DNA from: Sitta carolinensis
Taxonomy: Eukaryota > Chordata > Aves > Passeriformes > Sittidae
NCBI GenBank assembly: GCA_032173965.1
Contig: CM063283.1
Location: 111,547,108-111,611,107, forward strand
Length of the DNA stretch: 64,000 bases
Reading direction: 5' to 3'
The notes beneath the pieces are model-generated. The model saw only the letters and a program-made list of their open reading frames with translations. It was not told the DNA's origin and ran no database searches. The position numbers and the translations under genes are program-made. Shown here piece after piece: positions 25,601 through 35,243 of this stretch. The stretch's first letter is position 1; each line of letters opens with the position of its first letter.

Positions 25601-27760
25601 GCGGTTGCAGAGTTCATCCTCCCTTCCCCACCCGCCGTGCTCATCCTGGACGGGGGCAGCGGGGTCGTGTCCAGGAGGGTGTGGGCAGTTTGGTTGCTGG
25701 GCTCTGACTCAGAGCCGTTTGAGCTGCTTGCAGCTGGGGCAGTCCTGTTGTTGTCGTTTGTGTTCCCCAAGACGTTGCCGTGGCTCTCGGCGGTGGCAGT
25801 CGTTGCGTCTCTTCCCTCCAAGGCCATTGTGGTACCTGTCAGAATTTCAGAAATGTTCATTATGGATTGTCAACCTGTAATTCTGAGAAGTACTTTAACA
25901 GTCTACCAAGTGTAGCTTTGTTCTTGTGTGAAAAATTCACTTAACGTTCTCCTCTTCATTGTTATTCCTTTCCTTCCTCATTTCCAGTTTCATATTCTTT
26001 GCTATTCCTCAATTACCATGAAATTTCTGTTACTTACTTTTCCATTTGCATAAATTTGAGAGACCTTACCAATTTTCTGGTAATACTTTTCTTCTGTATA
26101 AATGTAGAGATTTATATTACCTTTCTATCCTAGCCTAGGTTTTTTTGTTTATTTTTTTTTTAATTTTCTATGTACTTTTCTTCTTGTAAATATTATTTCA
26201 TTTGCAGTAAGGAAAGGGTTTAGTGGTGGACTCATCACTGTTAAGTTTAAGGTTGGACTCGATCCTAAAGGTCTTTTCCATCCTAAATGATCCTATGATC
26301 TTATGATTGCTCTAAAGTAAAGTTCCTAGAGAATTAACAGGAAAATTAAAAATTAGTGGAATGCATTTTTCAGCATGATTTTCTCTTTACCTGTTTGTGT
26401 ATATTTTATTGCTTCAATTTCTTTATTGTGAAAGGCATTTATGCCTTTCCTAACTATTTTCTGTCAGGCAGGAAAGAACAATTTTTCTGAGGATATCTTT
26501 CTCTTGATGTTCTAAATCATATTAATCCCAGGTGAAAATTCATTGCTTTTCTGTGTTCACTTCTATTTCTAGCTACAAATAAATTGTAGCTCCTGTAGTT
26601 CAGAAGTGTGAAGGTGACAACATTTGTAACACTCCCAAAGTTTCTTTAAAAGGAAAATCAAACCCTTTTCCCATTGTGATTAAACAGTCAGGCCAGTTTG
26701 GGCTTATTTAATTTACTTGATCTGGTAATTCAACTTTGATTTCAAAGAGTGGCTTTGTTTCTGTTAAAAACCCAGACATATCCTACTGCCTTGTGTCAGT
26801 TTTACTCCTTAGCAACACTTCATTATTATCCTGGATCTTTGGGTTTGGCTGAATGAAACTTTGAGGATACAGACAGGGTGTACTGGAGCAGCTTTATCAA
26901 ATTCTTAAGAACCACATTAATTATCTGCTTTTGACTCTATTCACCTGTAAAATGAAGGTGGTATTTTCATATCATTTGATGTCTACATAGAAACTTGCAA
27001 TGCAACAACACATATTTTCAAAATTCTTCCTACAGACTGATACCTTTTTTACACCCAAATGCAGTTTGAATTGTAAGATCCTGTGCTTGTATCTCTCAGA
27101 TTTTTAACAGCAGGTATGGATCAGTCAAGAGATGTGTGTTCATCTGCACAGAATGACATGAAACAATTAAGAAGATAATTATTATTAATAATAATTAATA
27201 ATAATTAGTAATAATAATTATTAAGAATACAGAAATGCATTTATCTGAATTTCCAGATTTTTTTTAAAATCTCTTGCAGTGCAGTGAGAACACAGCACAG
27301 TTAATACAACCTAATCCATGTTTTTTTCCCTAAGGAGTCTTTCAGAGGAGAAAAATTGGCAAAATGCATCATTCATAACTAAGTTTAGGGGTAAAAAGAG
27401 TCATAAAATCTGGTCAGACACTGCATATTTGATCTCTTAGATGAGTTTTCTGAATACTTTGTTTTCATTCTTTTACCCACTTACAGCTTCATATCCCTAC
27501 TAAAATATCTGCTGAAATCCAATGCATTCAAACTAAATTAAAAAAAACCCACAACCCTGTAAATATTGCATGTTATTGCACTTTATATTATTTTTAGCAG
27601 CTCCCCCTTCCCCTGATTATCATTTCGAATATTTCTCAAGTCCATCTCTAAGTGTATAAATAATAATAATAATTATTATTTACGATAAATAATCAAATGT
27701 ATTGTGACTTACAGAGGGAAACGGAGAGGACCAAATGCCAGAGGTAATTCCAGGGCCCAT
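12931..27760 (-). CDS. Transmembrane mucin with two FN3, two SEA and one EGF domain (whole gene span)
   Basis: Thirteen exons predict a type I membrane mucin of roughly 1,345 residues. Approximate order: signal peptide 1-17, mucin region 18-486, FN3 487-571, SEA 571-681, EGF 682-732, second mucin region 733-1012, FN3 1013-1092, Cys-rich piece 1093-1120, SEA 1121-1222, transmembrane to 1268, tail to 1345. Every exon is bounded by GT/AG sites and all phases fit. Three exons are out of frame as written: the signal exon by one base, both mucin exons inside their repeats. SEA domains self-cleave in known membrane mucins, so surface shedding is inferred. It lies on the same strand 24 kb downstream of UMODL1. 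I do not recognise it as a named mucin: MUC1, MUC13, MUC16 and MUC17 have different orders. An assembly with base errors fits better than a pseudogene because domain exons are intact. Confidence 0.75.
13474..13611 (-). CDS. Exon 12: stalk and transmembrane segment
   Basis: Forty-six residues: a short Ser-rich stalk ending SPWR, about 27 uninterrupted hydrophobic residues (starting VAVIVLGVLLG, ending LFYICV), then the basic stop-transfer RRR. This sets type I topology. Acceptor TTTCCAG, donor GTAAAT, phase 1 on both sides. Confidence 0.85.
14115..14307 (-). CDS. Exon 11: SEA domain 2, second half
   Basis: It encodes the autocleavage loop and the last helix of a SEA domain. The motif FRPGSVVADV contains the canonical G/SVV cleavage site between G and S. 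This SEA domain lies directly before the membrane, the usual place in self-cleaving mucins. Acceptor TGCACAG, phase 0 in; donor GTAAGT, phase 1 out. Confidence 0.85.
16395..16507 (-). CDS. Exon 10: SEA domain 2, first half
   Basis: Thirty-eight residues typical of a SEA N-terminal half (FRMWFKGQTFNN, then a helix with SEAYRATSERIRTK). The exon is 113 bases, phase 1 to phase 0, exactly the size and phases of exon 4, which encodes the same half of SEA domain 1. This supports common descent of the two SEA domains. Confidence 0.8.
16624..16709 (+). repeat. (AAT)n microsatellite
   Basis: About twenty AAT/ATA trinucleotides passing into AAC units, in the intron between exons 9 and 10 of the mucin-like gene. 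Confidence 0.9.
17171..17254 (-). CDS. Exon 9: short Cys-rich segment
   Basis: An 84-base exon, phase 1 on both sides, acceptor TTTTGCAG and donor GTAAGT. It encodes 28 residues with four Cys spaced C-x6-C-x6-C-x7-C, starting DPASCFEKTEFC. This is too short for a standard EGF module. It separates FN3-2 from SEA-2; no counterpart exon lies between FN3-1 and SEA-1. Confidence 0.65.
18852..19091 (-). CDS. Exon 8: fibronectin type III domain 2
   Basis: Eighty residues with the FN3 signature: the core Trp in IQLNWTSS, the Tyr in SLYTISV, the N-F-G-L-P loop (AVFGNLLPGRAYTISV), and a closing VTVRTG. Acceptor TTTACAG, donor GTACCT, phase 1 on both sides. Close in pattern to FN3-1 (exon 3). Confidence 0.85.
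19844..20685 (-). CDS. Exon 7: second mucin region, 17-residue repeats
   Basis: It begins QQATPEPPDNITNTNGTEST and then carries about fifteen copies of a 51-base unit encoding variations of GTASTTSVPPNTTTNTT. The end reads TSNSVFTTTFTSAPC before a strong donor GTAAGT. Unit lengths vary from 42 to 53 bases, many not multiples of three. The frame therefore changes repeatedly: 839 internal bases leave remainder 2. Each unit carries dense Thr for O-glycans and overlapping N-x-T sequons. The open frames seen on both strands across it are products of repetition. Confidence 0.75.
19920..20660 (-). repeat. Coding minisatellite, 51-bp unit, about 15 copies
   Basis: On the + strand the unit starts 'ggagggactgaagttgttga' and ends with a variable GT-rich linker (ggtggtggtgttt, ggtgttgtct and others). 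Most differences are indels in that linker or at short G or T runs. It lies within exon 7 and is a probable length-polymorphic VNTR. Confidence 0.92.
20982..21134 (-). CDS. Exon 6: EGF-like domain
   Basis: One EGF module in a single phase-1/phase-1 exon of 153 bases. Six Cys occur in the order C-x6-C-x5-C-x8-C-x1-C-x13-C (SCEPGLNDCDQNANC, then YSCQCNKGF, closing GRVC). The pattern CEPGLNDCDQNA and an aromatic before the Cys-x-Cys suggest a calcium-binding-like EGF. Acceptor CACTGTAG, donor GTAACT. Confidence 0.85.
21298..21517 (-). CDS. Exon 5: SEA domain 1, second half
   Basis: Continues the SEA fold of exon 4: helix ITKYLPQKIQELKNGTKIRI, then KEGSVILGFYIV with the G/SV autocleavage motif, then VTKQEISDAFIEALN. 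Several N-x-T/S sequons. Phase 0 in, phase 1 out. The conserved cleavage motif suggests this domain may also self-cleave, although the similar loop alone does not prove it. Confidence 0.88.
21829..21941 (-). CDS. Exon 4: SEA domain 1, first half
   Basis: Thirty-eight residues with the classic SEA start: YNGTTRITNEDFKLQYQNQS, then SPEFKEFENKF. It is 113 bases, phase 1 to phase 0. Acceptor GACCACAG, donor GTATTT. Confidence 0.88.
22306..22560 (-). CDS. Exon 3: fibronectin type III domain 1
   Basis: Eighty-five residues with FN3 features: core Trp in IQFSWEPQ, Tyr in SPYTVRLLG, the NLLSDCQYQISVGVSTCS loop and strand, ending TVQT. Acceptor CTTTTCAG, donor GTATTT, phase 1 on both sides. Two closely spaced Cys in the F/G region could form a local disulfide. 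Seven bases upstream is intron that leads back to a CR1 insertion. Confidence 0.85.
22696..23690 (-). mobile_element. CR1 LINE, about 1 kb 3' fragment (sense -)
   Basis: The + strand reads as the complement of a CR1 3' end: 'catagaatcatatcacaaaa', 'ggaagggacctta', 'gggcagggacaccttccact', 'gaagaatttcttcct' and then about 700 bases of CR1 ORF2-end and 3' UTR-like sequence. It is the longest CR1 in the window and sits in the intron between exons 2 and 3 of the mucin-like gene, sense to it. Confidence 0.9.
24425..25835 (-). CDS. Exon 2: first mucin region, 23-residue repeats
   Basis: A 1.4-kb GC-rich exon. The N-terminal part (TTMALEGRDATTATAES onward) is Ser/Thr/Pro/Gly-rich with long Ser runs. 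The middle is about seven 69-base repeats encoding AMTQGPSSPGPVGSSSSSSP-type units. The C-terminal part ends NPSSTC before donor GTGAGT. The reading frame at the start and end do not match across the exon (1,408 internal bases leave remainder 1). The switch lies in the repeats, where units lose one or two bases in G runs. Acceptor CTGACAG, phase 1 in and out. Dense Ser/Thr predicts heavy O-glycosylation. Confidence 0.8.
24766..25245 (-). repeat. Coding minisatellite, 69-bp unit, about 7 copies
   Basis: Tandem units with + strand core 'cctgaggagggagaggagct' followed by 'cccacaggcc' and 'gaggatgg', 69 bases when complete. Some copies are one or two bases shorter at the 'ggggaggatgg' part (for example near 25141-25165). 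Within exon 2; likely polymorphic. Confidence 0.92.
25836..27712. other. Intron 1 of the mucin-like gene
   Basis: Separates the signal-peptide exon from the mucin exon. AT-rich, with a short CR1 tail fragment at about 26.2 kb and TAATAA-rich stretches at about 27.2 kb. No additional exon is evident. Confidence 0.5.
26235..26308 (+). mobile_element. CR1 LINE tail fragment (sense +)
   Basis: Contains 'aaggttggactcgatcctaa', 'aggtcttttccatcctaaat' and 'gatcctatgatcttatgatt', the last 70 or so bases of a CR1-type 3' end. Confidence 0.75.
27713..27760 (-). CDS. Exon 1: signal peptide (out of frame by one base as written)
   Basis: After ATG at 27760 the sequence reads GGGCCCTGG. Read literally it gives MGPGITSG with no hydrophobic core. 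If one base is missing from the G run, the shifted frame reads WNYLWHLVLSVSL, a good signal-peptide core. It ends in phase 1 at a strong GTAAGT donor, which joins exon 2 to give Cys-Thr-Thr. Both the hydrophobicity and the phase agreement support this. A single-base homopolymer loss in the assembly is the likely cause, but a real start elsewhere cannot be excluded. Confidence 0.55.
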
Positions 27761-27832
27761 GCTGAGTCTCCCCCTGCTTGCAGGGCTCGTCCTGTGTGTG
27801 AGAGTGGCATTTTGAAGGGAGCACTTGGGGAA

Positions 27833-27838
27833 TTTAAA
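27833..27838 (-). promoter_or_regulatory. Candidate TATA-like box of the mucin-like gene
   Basis: TTTAAA on the minus strand, about 75 bases upstream of the proposed start codon. It lies in a locally GC-richer patch with CpGs (27.85-27.92 kb) inside otherwise AT-rich DNA. The spacing would put a transcription start near 27805. Positional inference only. Confidence 0.3.
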
Positions 27839-27839
27839 C

Positions 27840-30800
27840 AGGGGCGAGGCTGGCAGTGTTACGTCCCAGCCTCTGCAAGCGCCTCTGGCGCGCTGGGATC
27901 GCAGCCAGTGTAACGAAAACCTCACACCTGACCTGTTCTGTAATAAATTCCAACGTTTTCTGTTGAAGCCTGCTTGCTTTTCCTTAATGGAGCAAAGGCT
28001 GAGTGTGATCCAAAGGTGAGTCAAAGACAGGAAGAATTTAGTGAGCAGTGCAGCACATCTGAACACCGTGTTGTTCAATGTATTCAAAAAGTAAAATATT
28101 TTAACAAACTTGGGTCTGGGCAATGCATGACTAAGATTCAGAACTCAGGAGCCTTGGGTGCAAAAGTCTTGCCCTAATCCATGGATCCACCTTTTTTTCC
28201 ATCCATATTTTCCTGTATTATTAATTATTTAGGAGCAAATATTTAAATATTCAGTTCTAACTTGCATGTTTATTGTATTAGAACAACGAATTGCTAGAAA
28301 TGCACCAAACAGATGCCAGTCATTGGTTCTGCAATGCTGTAAAGAGACTGGAGTGCTTATAAATCTCCATTATTTCACTTCTTTGAAGCAGGTGGAAAAT
28401 ACTGGATGCCAGACTTGTCATTCTCAGCTGAGTTTATCCCCATTTTCTTTAGCAGGTAAACTCCTAACCACAGGCAGCTGCCATGGACAGTCCCTGCTGG
28501 TCACCAAATCTGGGTCACAACTTTAACTCAATGATGTCAAACCTGCCTCTGTGTGCCTGGGGATCATCAATGACTTAAACATTTACATTGTGACATTTAT
28601 TTTTTAATCCCCTACCCTGCCTGAGGTTTATACTGGTAAAAGTCTTCATTAAATCATTTGCAGTGAGATTTTTTTTCCAATCACACTATGTGAGAGGAAT
28701 GCTGTCTTGAGTAGGTGGGATGGAGTGGGGCAGAGTAAGGCCTGAAGAAGGGAGATCATTGCTTACCTAATTCTCTTTCAGGTTTTTTATAGACCTGCAA
28801 GACTTGGCACATCTATAACTGCATAAATTCCAGATTTTGCTTCAGCAGCTGTTTTCTAAAATTGGTTTCATTTCGGTTTTGCTCTGACAGGGAAGTAAGA
28901 CAAAGAAAAATATTCCTTGAAATGAGCTTAAAGATACTGTTCTCTGGTATGAGGCAGCAATTTCAGCTTTGTGCCTGGTTTGATGTAGAAACTCCTGACT
29001 CAGTCAGATCTTTTCTTAGCAATCCCTTGTTTACAGATCGTACTGTAATTCTTGAAAAATAAATACAAGCTATTTCCACTTGCATAATTAATTGAAAATC
29101 ACATTTTCCTTCTACTAAGGAGGTCAATGCTGTCAGACTTCTGTCTCTCAGTCTTCCATAAGACCAAACCCAGGCTCTAATTCCTGCTCAGTTGGGAACT
29201 CTGGTGGTATAATTCCACACACCAGGGTAGACTTTGGCCCTGAATCCCTTCCCCTACCTCTGCAGGTCCTACTCACGCAAATAACCTTTAATGAACTCAC
29301 AAACTGTGGGGGACAGGGTGGGAAATGCCACTCCCTGCTTTCTTAACCAGGATTTTCTATGGAATGACAGCCATGGAAACTTGGCTGCAAAGTCTATTAA
29401 GTCGAATTCTTAGCATCTTAGAAGCACCACTGGTTTTCAGTGACACTTCATTTGTATGAAAAGAGAAGTCTCTTATGAACCAAAAGAAGAAACCAAGTTC
29501 AGATTTAGCAGCATAAACCCAGTTTTATTACCATACAGCAAATGACATATAGCATTTAAAAACACCCCAACCCTAAATTCTCTTTTTTTTTAGGAAATAG
29601 CTACAGCAGAGGGACTGGATATTGCAGTAGAGCCTCTCACCAGGGCTGAGGTTCAGATAAGCTCCTCTGTCAGGCAGCCTCAATTCCACAGTTTCTCTTC
29701 TTTCACCTTGACAATGCCCCAAAATCAAACCAACTTTAAATTCAGCTTGTCATGTACTTTACAGTAAAAGTTGCTTTCTGGTAAACACAGAACTAGTTTT
29801 GCCACATGCCTTACAGGTAAGAGACTTCCCAGTATGAAACTGGTGACCCTTCTCAAATATTTTTAAGTTCCTTGTGACTCATCTCACCAACCTATAAACT
29901 CGAGATTTAAGTGATCACTCAATTCTTACATTTATTTTTGTAAGATGCTGAGGAAATTCAGGTTTCACCTAGAGTTAGAAGGTGAAGATACACGAGGAAA
30001 TAGCAAGATTAAATGATGTATAGTTCACTTGCAAAAATACCTTGTCATTCCTTTGGGGTGATCAAAGACTCAGGACTATGAAAAAAACCCTCTCTTTTAG
30101 ATACTAATTTCCATCTGCTTAAAAACACGTTGTTAAAAGCCTGTGTTTACCAAGGGTTTAACTTCTCAAACAAAAAAAGAAGGATGAAGCTAAAAGAAAT
30201 ATAGAAGGCAGCTGAATTGGTGAAGGCTGTATCTTATACTAAATCAAAAAATATAATGTGGAGAAAACCAAAATTCTTGTGGGCTTCTAAGCCCCTCAGC
30301 CAACTTGAATTAGAAGCAGCAAGTGTTGGGGAGAAATGCTAGTGACAGCTGAAAAATAAACAACCCATTCTGAGGCACTCAGTTTTCTAATTTTCCCTCC
30401 TGACAGCCATCCCCAAACACTTCCAGACTCTCACTTGTCATTTTGTAAATCAGAGATGGAATTTCTTGTGGAAATCATGGTTTGGGGAAGAGGATAATAC
30501 TGGTTTTAACTTCTTTTATTCTGCTGTAGTACCAAACTTACATGCCCCAAAACTTCCCAAAAAGTGTTGGTGCTGTCAATTAGGATGTTCCTTGGTCTGT
30601 GGGTGTTAGGAGTGAAGGAAAAATGGGGTTTTTAGGTAAGAACTGTACTTCTCCTGCATGTAAAAATGTCTTCAAGTTCACATAACTGTCATTGGTAAAA
30701 ATCAAAATGTGTTTCATCCTCTTAGAATAACACAAACTGTAGCTCTGTAGCCACCCTGTTCCCATAAGGAAGTGCTGGTGGATGAAACAGCCTGAGGAGC

Positions 30801-33526
30801 AGGATGGACCTGCACTGTCACAAAATGTGGTCACAATATGGATTTCAGATATTCAAACCCTCCTGCCTTCTACAGTCACTCAAGGTTATTATTATTGTTA
30901 TTGTTGTTGTTGTCATTTTCTTTATTTTCATTATTATTATTAATATTGATGTTATAATTTTAACACTGGCTGTGGGTCAGTGACATTTCCAGCTGCCATT
31001 CTGCATTTTTTACAACCACACTTGTGTAAGGAGAGCACTACCACTGAATTTTCTCCTCAATTCCTTAGTGTGTGATTGTGATTTCAGAGGGCTCAGCCCC
31101 CCTGAGCAATGCACAGCTCCATTATTCATCAGAGGAAACCACTGGGTTTGTTTCTGTATCAGCCTAGTACATATTAACTCAGAACTGTAGGGTTTTATTT
31201 TATGTTTACTCTCTCATTAATGATAAATCATGAGATTCTCCCATGTCTAAAACTGCTTCCAGTTAAGCTATCTTTTGTAATTTCAGTGCCAGAGAGAATG
31301 TGGGTTTTTTTCTCAACAACTCTCTTATTTTCAGCTGATTTGTGCATTTCTAATTTGGTGTGATTTCAAACAGCACAGATATGATAAATCCCCAAAGCCC
31401 CAAAACATTCAAAGTGTTTGGTTTTAAATATGCACTCAAAACTTACAGGTCATGAGGGTTTAAAATGTTACAGGGAAAAAAAAATATTTCTGAGAAGCAT
31501 TAAAATTTAATCAGATATAAGGAATTTAGATAGTATTAGCACTGGGTATTCAAAGAGTATAAATTATCTTGACCTGAGACCTAAACAACACATCATATTC
31601 CAGTAGTGTCCTCCCACACCAACCATATTGAAGACCTTAAAACAAGATCCAAAGCTCAACTCAACCAGACTAAGAAAAGTCATGATTTTTTCTTGGGGAA
31701 AAAAAAAATTAGAGAAATGAAAAGGAAAGAAACAAGAGACAAAGGTACCTCTATTTGCCTCCTAGATTTAGGGACTTTGAAGTTCATGTTGAGATACTTT
31801 TTAATGCATTATAAACTATTGCAGAGTTCCTTTCGTGGGGGACTTAAAAGAGCCACAGAGGTGAGGAGTGGGCTCTAACCAGCTCTGACTAAATAAAAAT
31901 CTCATTTTCCTTCCCAGCCTCTGGATTATTCCAAAAAGAGCAAACGGAAGAGGTACCAAGTAAAAAACACCAGGACGAACAGCACAGATAAAGAATCAGA
32001 GGTGCAGCTGAAACCAATCAATGCCCACAGGTCACAGTACAGCTTGGAATCCCTGAGGCTTCCAAAACATGGATTTGTCAAAATGCTCTGGAGACAAGGG
32101 TAGTAAAAACAGGGAGAAGCTTTCTGTGCAGGAGAGGAGATTGGAAGAGGGGGGAGTGCTCTGCATTTGGGCAGGACACAAAACCAAAAGCACAACATCC
32201 TCAGAGGGTGCTGCAGCAGCACTGCACAGAGAGAGGGCTCAGATAAAGAGCAGTGGCTCTAGAACCAGAATTAGAAAAACTCTGATAGCCTCGATCTGTG
32301 CTAATGACACCATGATGTTTCTGTGACTTCGTTTCTTTCTTTCTTTCTTCTGTGCTGTGCATTTGCATTAGTTTGCTCCACCAAGGAATAAAGCTGTGTA
32401 GTCCCCATAATTCTGGGCAGGGAAATGAAGAGAAAATTACTCCAGAGAAGAAATTACAGCTCTCCACAGAGCAGCACCACTGGCACAACCTCTGGTGCAG
32501 GAACACATTAAAATACCCCACTGTCAGAGAAAAACACCCACATTAATCATAAGCCACAGGTGGAAAGAAAGAAATTTGCTGTGGGTTCCAGGGAAAAATT
32601 CAAGAGCACTGAGCCAGGGATTGTTACCACCAGTAACAGTATAACTTCAATAATCACACTGCTGCTCTGTATCAACCCTTGTGATCAATTATTGTGTTTC
32701 ACCTATAAATATTGGAACAAATAATTCATTCAATAAGCACCTTTTTTGCCACAGGTGTTTCAGGATGCTTTTAAGAAGGTTATTTTATAAATCACTTTTT
32801 CCTCTTCCCAGCCTTAGTCCAAGGAAATGAGCCACAAAAATTTTGAAAATTATTTGGGCTCAGCATTAACAAAAGGAGCAGTAGGTGTGAGAGCCACAGG
32901 AATCACTGTGCTGTTTTAAGACTCTGGACCTTAACCTCAAGACTCAAAATGTCACCACTCTCCAAAGAGCTACAAAGTGCTGTGAAAAAAAATCGGTCTG
33001 AAGGAAAGTTTTGGTTGCATTAAGGCTGAACAGTCCAGATTTGACTCTTATCTGAATTTAAACACTTTGATTTCCCAACTCTGTGAAATGGCAATGTTAT
33101 CCAAAGTACACAATTATAAAGATAAAGACAAAGTAAAACTTATTTGACAGTATTTGGGGAAGAAGTGTTGTGATAAGTTTTCCATGATAATTCCAGTGAA
33201 AACAGTTCACTTCTCAGGGAGATTTTTTTCTCATGTTAACAGGTTTTGTTTTTCAATAGTCTGTTTTCTCAGGGGAAAATAATGTAAAGACCTTTCAATG
33301 GAGCAAATTTCTCGCCAGTGACTCTTCTATGTTGATAATTTTGTTTGATATGCTTTAGGTAATGACTGTGCAAGAAAACTTTGCTCCATCTTAGGCTGCC
33401 TTATTCATACCTACACCCTTCGCATTATAAATCATTACTTTTATTCCAACACAATGAGAAAAATACCACCAGAGCCAAGATCAGGATTCCAGACTTCCAG
33501 CACCTTTTTCAAAGTGTTGAGGGAAA
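27840..33526. other. Intergenic, no gene seen
   Basis: AT-rich DNA without supported exons. Small simple-sequence patches occur near 30.88-30.95 kb (TTATTG/ATT). The region lies between the two genes and would hold upstream regulatory sequence of the mucin-like gene, but no specific element could be identified. Confidence 0.45.
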
Positions 33527-34235
33527 GAAAGGAAAGAAAAGAAAGGAAAGGAAGAAAGGAAGAGGAGGGAGGGAGGAGGAGGGAGGGAGGGAGGAGGAAG
33601 GGAGGGAGGAAGGAAGGGAGGGAGGGAGGAAGGGGGAGGAAGGAAGGGAGGAAGGGAGGAGGGAGGGAGGGAGGAGAGGAGGAAGGAGGAAGGAGAGGAA
33701 GGAAGGAAGGAAGGAAGGAAGGAAGGAAGGAAGGAAGGAAGGAGGAGGAAGGAAGGAAGGAAGGAAGGAAGGAAGGAAGGAAGGAAGGAAGGAAGGAAGG
33801 AAGGAAGGAAGGAAGGAAGGAAGGAAGGAAGGAAGAGGAAGGAAGGAAGGAAAAGGAAGGAAGGAAGGAAGGAAGGAAGGAAGGAAGGAAGGAAGGAAGA
33901 AGGAAGGAGGAAGGAAGAAGAAAGAAAGGAAGAAAGAAAGGAAGAGAAAGAAGAAGAAAGAGAGAAAGGGAAGAAAGGAAGAGAAAGAAAGAAAGAAAGA
34001 AGAAGAGAAGAAGAAAGAGAAGAAAGAAAGAAAGGAAAGAAAGAAAGAAAGGAAGAAGAGAAAGAAAGAAAAGAAAAGAAAGAGAAGAAAAAAGAGAAAG
34101 AAAGAGAAATAGATCAATGGAGAAGGAAGAGAAGAAAAAAGAGAAGAAGGTGCAAGAAGCACAAGAGAAGAAATGAAGAGCAAGAATGAGTAAAGAAGTA
34201 GAGAAGAGAAGAAACATCATCGTGAGATATAAAGA
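33527..34235 (+). repeat. Purine-only GGAA/GAAA tract, about 0.7 kb
   Basis: Nearly uninterrupted purines on the + strand: GGGA/GGAG units first, then long perfect GGAA arrays (about 33695-33900), then GAAA-rich units decaying to the right. Such tracts are hypermutable and can form triplex DNA. The long Lys/Arg/Glu and Phe/Leu/Ser open frames over it are artefacts of composition. Confidence 0.95.
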
Positions 34236-34488
34236 GAGAGCATCTAGTAGCTTTCTCCGCCAAGGCAGAGACAAAATTGGCTAAAATTCCACTTAGAGCT
34301 CATCCTCTCAAGCAGGTTTGTTGGGGGAGGGCCAGGGAGTGAGTTAAGAGTTAAGCAGTGTGAGAGATCAGAGGTCAGGCATCAACCTCTCCCTGGCCCA
34401 ACTTTTTTAGAAGCAGAGATATCTGTGGGGAGAATGTTTTTACTTTTTTTAAATTGAGAGAAGGCATTTGTGGCAGTTTTTCTCTGGT

Positions 34489-34608
34489 TGTTTTTTTTTT
34501 TGTTTTTTGTTTGTTTTCTTTTTCTTTTTTGGTTTTGGGTTTTTTGGTTTTTTTTTTGTTTGTGTTTTTTTGTTTGTGTTTTTGTTTTGTTTTTGTTTTT
34601 GTTTTTTT
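34489..34608 (+). repeat. T-rich (TTTTTG)n-like tract
   Basis: About 120 bases of T with regularly scattered G. Low-complexity; no gene. Confidence 0.8.
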
Positions 34609-34769
34609 GCAAGGAAAGGCTCCAATCACACATTTTCCATTGTCTCAATGACAGGTGCGAGACCTAAAAGACTCAGGACCAGAATCAGAAGATGAGACCA
34701 TAATGAAGAAAATCCACTTGTGGTAAGGGTGTGTGAGTGTGGGGAGCCCCTTTGCTTTATCTGGTTCTT

Positions 34770-35243
34770 GTTTAGGGTTAGGATTAAAAGTGTAAGAGGT
34801 AGAATTTGTGTTTGGACTTAGAACTTTTTTTTTTTTTTTTTCATTTTATGTAGAGTTTCTCTGATTGTGACTGTTTTTGTATGTTAAGTTAATAAGGTAA
34901 AAATGGAATACAGAGTGAAGTTTTAAAGGTTTTTTACATTTAAATTATTTAATTATGAGATGTTAAGAAATTTAACTTTTAATTTAATAACTAGCTACTT
35001 ATGTTTCCCACTGCAGACTTTTTAAACTAATTACTCAAAATTACTTGAACTTGTGAAGGAGAAGAAGAAGAAGATTACACTTTAAATTCTTTATTTTATA
35101 TATATATTATTTTAGCTAGTTAATTTGAATTTTAAATTTCCTTTTCTGTGATATAACAGTTTTATTCAATTATATACTTACAAACTTAGCGCTGTCACTC
35201 AGTTTTGGAAGTTTTTTTTAGGGCCTTAGGTCAAATGCAGTGT
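34770..35243 (+). repeat. Unidentified AT-rich dispersed repeat, copy A
   Basis: A block of about 475 bases starting 'tttagggttaggattaaaag' and ending 'tcaaatgcagtgt'. It aligns end to end in the same orientation with the block at 38026-38482. The family is not recognised. It could be an LTR or LTR-retroelement fragment, but neither open frames nor target-site duplications are visible. The TTAGGGTTAGG at its start is part of the family, not a telomere. Confidence 0.75.

Noticed and set aside
24812..25915. Long + strand open frame of 367 codons
   Set aside because: It is the antisense of the mucin exon; the minus strand has matching splice sites and mucin composition, the + strand has neither.
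33381..34274. Very long open frames rich in Lys/Arg/Glu (+) or Phe/Leu/Ser (-)
   Set aside because: They exist only because the purine tract lacks stop codons in several frames; no coding signature outside the repeat.
34770..34786. TTAGGGTTAGG telomere-like motif (also near 38026)
   Set aside because: Only two units, and the same motif begins both copies of one dispersed repeat; not an interstitial telomere.
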